Translations under genes and position numbers: made by a program | Notes under the pieces: generated by a model | Databases searched by the model: none | What the model was told of the DNA's origin: nothing | Seen by the model: only the letters and a program-made list of their open reading frames with translations | Part shown: in pieces, positions 6,444-11,504 of the stretch | Layout: every line of letters begins with the position of its first letter | How positions within the stretch are numbered: position 1 is the first letter of the stretch | NCBI GenBank assembly: GCA_029932015.1 | Contig: JAOZQW010000042.1 | Location: forward strand, 1 to 11,504 | Length of the DNA: 11,504 nt | Source: Candidatus Fermentibacteraceae bacterium | GTDB lineage: Bacteria; Fermentibacterota; Fermentibacteria; Fermentibacterales; JCC-6 | Direction of reading: 5' to 3'

Positions 6444-7421
6444 TTAGTGCTTCCGGCGTCTGCCTTTTTTGAGCAGGAGCATCAGGAAGAACGGACCACC
6501 GACCATCGACATCACAATCCCGATGGGTAGTTCGGCAGGGCTGATAACAACCCGTGAAATGGAATCAGCGACCACCATGAGGAGCATACCTCCGAGGGCA
6601 GAGGCGGGTACTAGGTATCTGTAGTCTGCTCCGGCAAGTCTTCGCATGCTGTGAGGCACTATCAGTCCCACGAACCCAACAGGACCCGCAACACCGACTG
6701 TGGCACCGGCAAGTATAGCCGCCGCAGCCAGCAGGATGTTCCTCTCTCTCCTGACGGCAACACCTCTCGTGGCGGCTAGGTCATCCCCCTGTGCGATCTG
6801 GTTCAGAACCCCTGTTCTTCTGAGAACGAGCAGCATCCCGGCAGCCCAGGGGACCAGCAGGAAGACCGGTTTGGCCCATCCGACCACGGCCATATCGCCC
6901 ATCATCCAGCGGATGATCTCCATTATCCTGTTAGCATCGGTGAAGTACTCCATGAGCAGGAGGAACGAGGCTCCGACCAGATTCACGGTAACCCCCGCCA
7001 GCAGGAGCGTCGAACCCGTATCACGCCTTCCCGCAGCCACTGAGATCGCATAGACGGCGCCTACCGCAATGAGAGCTCCTGCGGTTCCTGCAGCCACCAT
7101 GCCGAGTACCGGAACCGCAATCCCGGCGACTATCAGGGAACCGGCTGCAAGTCCGGCTCCAGCGGATATTCCCAGGGTGTAAGGTGTAGCGAGATCGTTC
7201 CGCAGAAGCGACTGGAGTACGCATCCGGAGACAGCGAGTGACCCGCCGGTGAGAAGGGAAAGGACCAGTCTTGGCAGTCTGAGACGGAAGATGACCCAGC
7301 CGGGGGGATCGCTGAGCGGTCCAACCATCAGGGAGATAACAGACGCTATCGCTATGGCTGCCAGCATGAGCACCCAGAATTGGGCTCCCGGTCTCCTGAC
7401 CATCTTATTACTGGAACTCAT
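6444..7421 (-). CDS. BtuC/FecCD-family ABC transporter permease
   Basis: This is the membrane subunit of a cobalamin/siderophore-type importer, 325 residues from the ATG at 7421, the usual length for the family. It begins MSSSNKMVRRPG followed by a first membrane segment (about 15-35) and is rich in hydrophobic helices throughout. Family hallmarks are RLPRLVLSLLTGGSLAVSG (about 48-66), then a RNDLATPYTLGISAGAG block in place of the common RNPLA.P..LG..SGA. Near the C-terminus are GPVGFVGLIVPHSMRRL and a 'LP.GI.....GGPFF..LL' end. The start is chosen because its ATG overlaps the ATPase stop as ATGA (7418-7421) and has GGAG 8 nt upstream. A longer open frame upstream (to 7664) reads through the ATPase gene and is a shadow. 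It is the last gene of the operon. The substrate (vitamin B12, haem or ferric chelate) is not visible. Confidence 0.92.
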   Translation of the reverse strand: MSSSNKMVRRPGAQFWVLMLAAIAIASVISLMVGPLSDPPGWVIFRLRLPRLVLSLLTGGSLAVSGCVLQSLLRNDLATPYTLGISAGAGLAAGSLIVAGIAVPVLGMVAAGTAGALIAVGAVYAISVAAGRRDTGSTLLLAGVTVNLVGASFLLLMEYFTDANRIMEIIRWMMGDMAVVGWAKPVFLLVPWAAGMLLVLRRTGVLNQIAQGDDLAATRGVAVRRERNILLAAAAILAGATVGVAGPVGFVGLIVPHSMRRLAGADYRYLVPASALGGMLLMVVADSISRVVISPAELPIGIVMSMVGGPFFLMLLLKKGRRRKH

Positions 7422-8197
7422 GTTCTGATCTCCGGGATGATGCTCCATGAGCCGGCTTCCGCATCCCTGGTGACAGTCAGCTGAACACCGAAGGCCTCGG
7501 ACAGGATATCCGGGGTGAACGTCTCGGAAGGGGTCCCGAAAGCCGCGGTCCTCCCCTCGGAGAGCACCAGCACCCGGTCGAGGAAGCGACCGGCCATAGC
7601 CACCTCGTGAGTACTGACAAGAATGCCGATACCTTTGGATGACAGACGTCTGAGAAGGAGCCACATGTTGAGCTGATGCCTGAAATCGAGGGAAGAGCCC
7701 GGTTCGTCAAGAAGAAGAAGCCTCGGTTCCTGGGCGAGTGCCGCTGCCAGCAGGACAAGTCTCTTCTCCCCCCCTGACAGGTTGGTGAAGACCCTGTCAC
7801 GGAGCTCCCATATATCGCATTCGCGCATGCTCCTCTCGGCGATCTCCAGATCCCGCTCTGAATCCGTAGACCAGTTGCTCCTGTAGGGAAATCTCCCGAG
7901 AAGCACCGTCTCCCCCACTGTAAGCCGGGAGCAGGGATTGAAATTCTGGGGAAGATAGGAGACCAGCCTGGCTCTCTCCATCGGTGGCATCCCTCTGCCC
8001 TCGCAGCCATGGATCATGATAGAACCCTCGAAGTCTACACCGAGGTCCAGAACCGCGCGGAGAAGAGTGCTCTTGCCGGCGCCATTGGAACCAATCAGAC
8101 CACATATCTCCCCATCTGCAACCGATAGATCGATACCTGTCAGGACAGGCTCCCCTCCGTATCCGGCTCTGAGGCCGACTATCTCGAGGGCAGACAT
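7418..8197 (-). CDS. BtuD/FecE-family ABC transporter ATP-binding protein
   Basis: This 259-residue cytoplasmic ATPase powers the BtuC-like permease encoded next. All ABC motifs are intact: Walker A GSNGAGKST (36-44), Q-loop Q84 in YLPQN, signature LSGGE (140-144), Walker B LLLLDE (160-165), D-loop SSLD (168-171) and the switch histidine H197 in VSTHE. The spacing and the GRFPY segment after the Q-loop are typical of the cobalamin/iron-chelate importer group. Its start overlaps the binding-protein gene by 19 bp and its stop overlaps the permease start by 4 bp, so all three subunits are probably made together. The Shine-Dalgarno is only a short GGA. The general function is certain; the substrate is not. 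Confidence 0.93.
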   Translation of the reverse strand: MSALEIVGLRAGYGGEPVLTGIDLSVADGEICGLIGSNGAGKSTLLRAVLDLGVDFEGSIMIHGCEGRGMPPMERARLVSYLPQNFNPCSRLTVGETVLLGRFPYRSNWSTDSERDLEIAERSMRECDIWELRDRVFTNLSGGEKRLVLLAAALAQEPRLLLLDEPGSSLDFRHQLNMWLLLRRLSSKGIGILVSTHEVAMAGRFLDRVLVLSEGRTAAFGTPSETFTPDILSEAFGVQLTVTRDAEAGSWSIIPEIRT

Positions 8198-9018
8198 TCC
8201 GATATCCGTTCAGCGGTCTGGGCCAGTCTGCCTCCGGGGATCAGCAGATACGACTGGAAGAGGCAGAATACCCTGTCCCGGGCAAATCCGAGGGAACCCC
8301 AGTAATCTTTCTCCGCCTGTCTGACAGCAAGGCTGTCGGCGGCACCGGGATTCAGGCATATCACGACATCAGGCGACAGTTCGAGGACCCCTTCAGCGGA
8401 GATCATCGGCCAGCTGCCTGCGGCAGGTGCGGAAAGGGAACAGTCCATGCTCCTGAGGATACCATCGAAGAAGGTTCCGCCCCCGGCAATTGTCATACTC
8501 GATGCTCCCTGCTCGTGATAGACAACGATCATCACGGAAGCGCCGCCGGCACCACGATCCTCAATGGACCGGGCTATTGAATCCAGCCTGGCTTCAAGCT
8601 CGATACGGAATGCCCCGGCATCTCCTCCGTACCTGGCGGAGAGGGAATCAAGTGAGCTGAAAATATCATCAAGAGTATCAAATCGGTACGAATGAACAGG
8701 AACGCCAAGTGAAGCCGCAAGTTCTACAAGATCCGGGCTCTGTCCGACAATATGGATAGAGGTGGGATTCAGGGCTGTTATTCCTTCCAGGGATGGGTCG
8801 AGGTAGCCTCCGATATCCGCTGCATCAAGAGTCGGGGGCCAGGCAGCGTATCTGTCTGTTCCTACTATCCTGTCGGTAAATCCGCATACGTGCATCAGCT
8901 CGACAAGAGATGGTCCGAGCACAATGAACCTGTCATCGCTTTCCGGTCTCCCGGCAGGATCAGAACATGCTGCAGACAGAAGAACTGAAAGAAGCAGGAC
9001 TGCCATTCGCGGATTCAT
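8179..9018 (-). CDS. BtuF-like substrate-binding lipoprotein of the ABC importer
   Basis: This 279-residue protein captures the ligand for the importer outside the inner membrane. It starts MNPRMAVLLLSVLLSAAC; Cys18 in LSAAC is a probable lipidation site, slightly off the lipobox consensus because Ser is at -3. The mature part shows the class III binding-protein pattern of BtuF/FhuD. These are RFIVLGPSLVELMHVCGFTD with GTDRYAAWPP and IGGYLDPSLEGITALNPTSI in the N-lobe, and GGGTFFDGI, SAEGVLELSPDVVICLNPG and PGGRLA in the C-lobe. The segment 'YP.....vGG.LDP.lE' is closer to BtuF than to siderophore binders, but no cobalamin riboswitch or outer-membrane receptor is present to settle the ligand. 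The start ATG overlaps the stop of the sigma gene as ATGA (9015-9018), with GGAGG 7 nt upstream, inside the sigma coding sequence. Confidence 0.88.
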   Translation of the reverse strand: MNPRMAVLLLSVLLSAACSDPAGRPESDDRFIVLGPSLVELMHVCGFTDRIVGTDRYAAWPPTLDAADIGGYLDPSLEGITALNPTSIHIVGQSPDLVELAASLGVPVHSYRFDTLDDIFSSLDSLSARYGGDAGAFRIELEARLDSIARSIEDRGAGGASVMIVVYHEQGASSMTIAGGGTFFDGILRSMDCSLSAPAAGSWPMISAEGVLELSPDVVICLNPGAADSLAVRQAEKDYWGSLGFARDRVFCLFQSYLLIPGGRLAQTAERISECLPSR

Positions 9019-10466
9019 TCCCCATCCTCCCAGCCCGGAGAGAGGAGGCCATGCTCGCGAAGACGCCTGATGGCCCTGGCTTCTATCTGTCTTACTCTCT
9101 CCCTGCTGATACCGTATATCCTGCCGATCTCATTCAAAGTGCATGGATTTCCATCAAAAAGACCGAAACGAAGGGTAAGGATTGTCTTGTCCCGGTCTGA
9201 AAGGTCCTTAAGAGCGGTTCGTACCCTCTGGTGAAGGTCTCTTCCGAGAACCTGTCTATCCGGTGAGCCGAACCTCCCGGCGAGGAAGTCCGCGATAGTT
9301 GAATCCTGCTCTCCGGTGGTGTGATCGAGAGAGAGTGTTGCGGAAGTGAAGGTCAGGATGCTCTCGACCTCTTCGGAAGTCATCTCCAGCCGGGTCGAGA
9401 GCTCCTCCGGAGTTGGCATCTCTCCATTCTCCTGAGCAAGCATGTCCATCACTTCCCTTATCCGTGAGCTCTTACTGAGAACTCCTGCAGGCAACCGAAT
9501 GAGCCTGGCCTGTCTGAGAATAGCCTTCAGTATCGCCTGTTTGATCCACCAGACGGCATATGTCGAGAATCTGAAACCCCTGGCATAATCGAATCTCCGA
9601 ACCGCCTGCATCAGTCCCTGACAGCCCTCCTGAACGAGATCCATCTCATCCATGGCATTACCTGTGTAATAGCCCCTGACCCGCGAAAGGACAAGCTTCA
9701 GATTGGCTTCAACGAACCTTTCGAGTATTGCCGACTGCGCCTTCAGAGCTTCCTTGAAGCGCCCGGCTGCGGTAGCAAATTCGAATATCCCTTTTCCAGT
9801 CCTGATCTCAAGCAGATCCAGCTCAGTCCTGATCGAAACCAGTTCGGGATATGCAAGCCAGGACGGGATCATGGGACTCTCATCCTCAAGTATGGCCGAC
9901 TCCCTGTCGATGGCTGTCATCCTGGTGAGGGTAACATCCCTGTCCAGCATGGCCAGGAGTTCTCTCCTCCTGGCTATCAGACCCTTGCACCGCTCCAGTC
10001 CATCGAACAGCTTCCTGCCGAGAGATTCCAGTCGAACCCAGCGAATATGCAGTCTCCGGACTATCTCTCTGTCCTGATAAGTCCTGTTCATTCCATCGAG
10101 AAGGTCTTTCATCTCTCCCTGTCTCGATTGGAGCATCCCCCTGTTGCCGATGCCCCAGACAACAGGGTCCAGAACATGGTCCAGCACCACCTCACCAGCT
10201 ATAAGCTGCCTGAGAGGGTCGAAGAACATCTTTCTGCCGAGGGGGATGGCCAGTACAGATTCCAGCATCATGAAGCGGCTCTGCTCCTGCCTGCGGCAGA
10301 GTTCCGTCTCTTCCTCGGGGTCCATAGGCTCCACGACATCCAGCTGGTTGTAGAAGAGTGTCCCGGAACTCAGGTCCCGTTTGGTGCGCTCCGGAAGAGC
10401 CACAGCTAGCGCTTTCCCATCTTGCGTCGGATCTCCAGGATCTCCTTCTTCCTGCGACTGATCCAT
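9015..10466 (-). CDS. rpoD: RNA polymerase sigma-70 factor, RpoD type with divergent -10 recognition
   Basis: This 483-residue sigma factor directs RNA polymerase to promoters and is probably the primary sigma, as it follows dnaG. Region 1.1 is absent. Region 1.2 is near 31-60 (NQLDVVEPMDPEEETEL). A non-conserved segment of about 180 residues follows, then region 2 (about 254-323: NLKLVLSRV, DLVQEGCQGLM, FRFSTYAVWWIKQAI), region 3 (334-400) and region 4 (411-471, ending ISRERVRQIEARAIRRLRE). The -35-binding RERVRQIE (455-462) and the melting residues F300, Y303, W306 and W307 are conserved. Against E. coli RpoD, T440 is Leu (313) and the extended -10 contacts H455 and E458 are Gly and Ser (LPAGVLSK at 325-332). 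The ATG at 10466 overlaps dnaG by 61 bp. A GTG at 10403, just after the dnaG stop, would give 462 residues with region 1.2 intact, and the sequence does not decide between them. Confidence 0.9.
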   Translation of the reverse strand: MDQSQEEGDPGDPTQDGKALAVALPERTKRDLSSGTLFYNQLDVVEPMDPEEETELCRRQEQSRFMMLESVLAIPLGRKMFFDPLRQLIAGEVVLDHVLDPVVWGIGNRGMLQSRQGEMKDLLDGMNRTYQDREIVRRLHIRWVRLESLGRKLFDGLERCKGLIARRRELLAMLDRDVTLTRMTAIDRESAILEDESPMIPSWLAYPELVSIRTELDLLEIRTGKGIFEFATAAGRFKEALKAQSAILERFVEANLKLVLSRVRGYYTGNAMDEMDLVQEGCQGLMQAVRRFDYARGFRFSTYAVWWIKQAILKAILRQARLIRLPAGVLSKSSRIREVMDMLAQENGEMPTPEELSTRLEMTSEEVESILTFTSATLSLDHTTGEQDSTIADFLAGRFGSPDRQVLGRDLHQRVRTALKDLSDRDKTILTLRFGLFDGNPCTLNEIGRIYGISRERVRQIEARAIRRLREHGLLSPGWEDGE

Positions 10467-11503
10467 AGCTTCCGCTCATGGTCTGCTCGTGGGAACTCGG
10501 CTGTGAGACTAACCTCTTCCTTCTTGAGTCTGTCAATATGCACCGTATTCTTGACACTGCTGGTGTTCTCAGGGTCTGGTTCATCCGGCAGGTCCGCCTG
10601 CAGTCCTGCACAGGCTCTGACCAGCTTCTCATCGAGACCGGAGAGCTGCACTGTAACGAAACCCTCTTCAGCCTGCAGTCTGAAACCCTCCAGCAGTGCC
10701 GCTCCTATCTCAGACCTCATGTCTGTAGCTTCGAGGAAATCGAGCAGGGGGTCAGAAAGGCCGGCCGGTGATGATATCAATGCCCTGAGTATGGTCTTAT
10801 CCCGAGGGGGGAGTCCATCGATATCCGTCGGTGCCGGGCTCCTTCGACGGATTTTCTTCTCGTTTCTGAACAACTGTTCGCTCAGAGTACGCAGCGTATA
10901 TCCCGTCTCTTCTGCAATAACTCGCAGCAGTGTTTCTCTGGTGACTGGATCCCGTGCGGATGACGCCAGAGATGTCAGTCTGCTGACCACCTTCACCTTC
11001 CTGCCTGAACCACTGACGGATTCCCAGCCTCCGAGCAGCCCTAGAGCAAACCTGACTGGGTCTCTGGCCGCGTCAACCATTTGCAGAACAGCATCCGAAC
11101 CATCCCTGCGGATAAGATCATCAGGATCCATTCCGTCGGGCACCGCCATTATCCTTGGGAGCTGGCCCTGTTCAAGGATGATCTCTGAGGCTGATACAGC
11201 CGCTCTGTGGCCGGCCGCATCTCCATCGTAGCAGATGAGTATCTCGGCGGGAACCGCACATAGTTGCCTGGCCTGAGCCGAAGTGAGAGCCGTACCACAG
11301 GTGGCTGCAACACAATGAAAACCGGCTTGCCAGAATCGGGCATGATCGAAGTAACCCTCGACCAGAATGATCATGTCGAGGTCCCGCGCAGCAATTACGG
11401 CTTCACGGTAACCGTAGAGCATGTCACCTTTGCTGTAGAGAGGGGAATCAGGTCCGTTCAGATATTTGGGGGCTTTACCTGAAGTGTCCCTGGATGAGAC
11501 AAG
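10406..11503 (-). CDS. dnaG: DNA primase DnaG, C-terminal part (5' end beyond window)
   Basis: The frame is open to the window edge and shows the last 365 residues of primase, which makes RNA primers at the replication fork. The visible part starts in the middle of the RNA-polymerase domain (SSRDTSGKAPKYLNGPDSPL, matching the conserved KY.NSPET region). It continues through the TOPRIM fold with IILVEGYFD (glutamate at visible residue 49) and YDGDAAG (D93, D95), the acidic metal-binding set. The rest of the polymerase domain (to roughly residue 210) is followed by a C-terminal helical domain (PPRDKTILRALISSPAGLSD onward) that binds the helicase in known primases. The zinc-binding N-terminus lies outside the window. 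An internal ATG at 11422 is not the start. The TAG at 10408-10406 lies inside or just before the sigma gene, depending on that gene's start; dnaG followed by rpoD is the classical macromolecular-synthesis arrangement. Confidence 0.95.
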   Translation of the reverse strand, partial: LVSSRDTSGKAPKYLNGPDSPLYSKGDMLYGYREAVIAARDLDMIILVEGYFDHARFWQAGFHCVAATCGTALTSAQARQLCAVPAEILICYDGDAAGHRAAVSASEIILEQGQLPRIMAVPDGMDPDDLIRRDGSDAVLQMVDAARDPVRFALGLLGGWESVSGSGRKVKVVSRLTSLASSARDPVTRETLLRVIAEETGYTLRTLSEQLFRNEKKIRRRSPAPTDIDGLPPRDKTILRALISSPAGLSDPLLDFLEATDMRSEIGAALLEGFRLQAEEGFVTVQLSGLDEKLVRACAGLQADLPDEPDPENTSSVKNTVHIDRLKKEEVSLTAEFPRADHERKLWISRRKKEILEIRRKMGKR

Positions 11504-11504
11504 C

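Noticed and set aside
7422..7664. 81-residue N-terminal extension of the permease
   Set aside because: It lies inside the ATPase gene, is arginine/glycine-rich and unlike any FecCD N-terminus. The ATGA overlap at 7418-7421 gives the normal family length.
10422..11231. Plus-strand open frame of 269 codons
   Set aside because: It is the antisense shadow of dnaG, very serine-rich, with no recognisable domain.
1..11504. tRNA, rRNA, CRISPR array, insertion-sequence ends, cobalamin riboswitch
   Set aside because: None is recognisable on either strand by reading. The gaps are short, and the importer genes start inside the preceding genes, leaving no room for a riboswitch directly before them.

Overview
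The window looks like a bacterial chromosome of moderate GC content. The dnaG-rpoD pair is a conserved housekeeping block. The secreted proteins carry a C-terminal 'PNPF...YSLP...VYDASGR' domain of the type-9-secretion/FlgD-like kind, which points to the FCB superphylum or a related candidate phylum (Fermentibacterota, WOR-3 or Krumholzibacteriota-like). That placement is inferred from protein style only; no rRNA or other marker is present. The standard genetic code applies, because TGA ends most of the genes.

Layout. 1-111 (+): 3' tail of an unidentified gene. 112-254: short AT-richer leader with a 7-bp inverted repeat, a candidate operator. 255-1635 (+): AbiEi antitoxin and AbiEii nucleotidyltransferase toxin, overlapping by 8 bp, a type IV toxin-antitoxin/abortive-infection module. 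1687-5961 (-): a two-gene operon of exported proteins. The first is a large glycosidase-barrel-like protein with a CARDB domain and a C-terminal beta-sandwich. The second is a beta-propeller-like repeat protein with a C-terminal sorting-type domain. The 5' end of this operon holds a perfect run of 12 C on the coding strand, right at the uncertain start codon. 5962-6443: intergenic stretch with a small helix-turn-helix gene broken by an in-frame TGA, and a short ATGCA repeat cluster. 6444-11504 (-): one tightly packed unit, in transcription order dnaG (cut by the window edge), a sigma-70 factor, a BtuF-like lipoprotein, a BtuD/FecE-like ATPase and a BtuC/FecCD permease. Neighbouring genes overlap by 4-61 bp.

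How the genes work together. AbiEi and AbiEii form the usual autoregulated antitoxin/toxin pair. The two exported proteins are translationally coupled, since the Shine-Dalgarno of the second overlaps the stop of the first, so they probably act together at the cell surface or outside. The last three genes make a complete cobalamin- or iron-chelate-type ABC importer and appear to be co-expressed with primase and the sigma factor.

Points most worth a second look: the poly-C tract at a secreted-protein start, where either a +1 or a -1 slip closes the upstream frame exactly at the next ATG; the unusual promoter-recognition residues of the sigma factor; the coupling of a nutrient importer to the dnaG-rpoD operon; and the stop-broken HTH gene.
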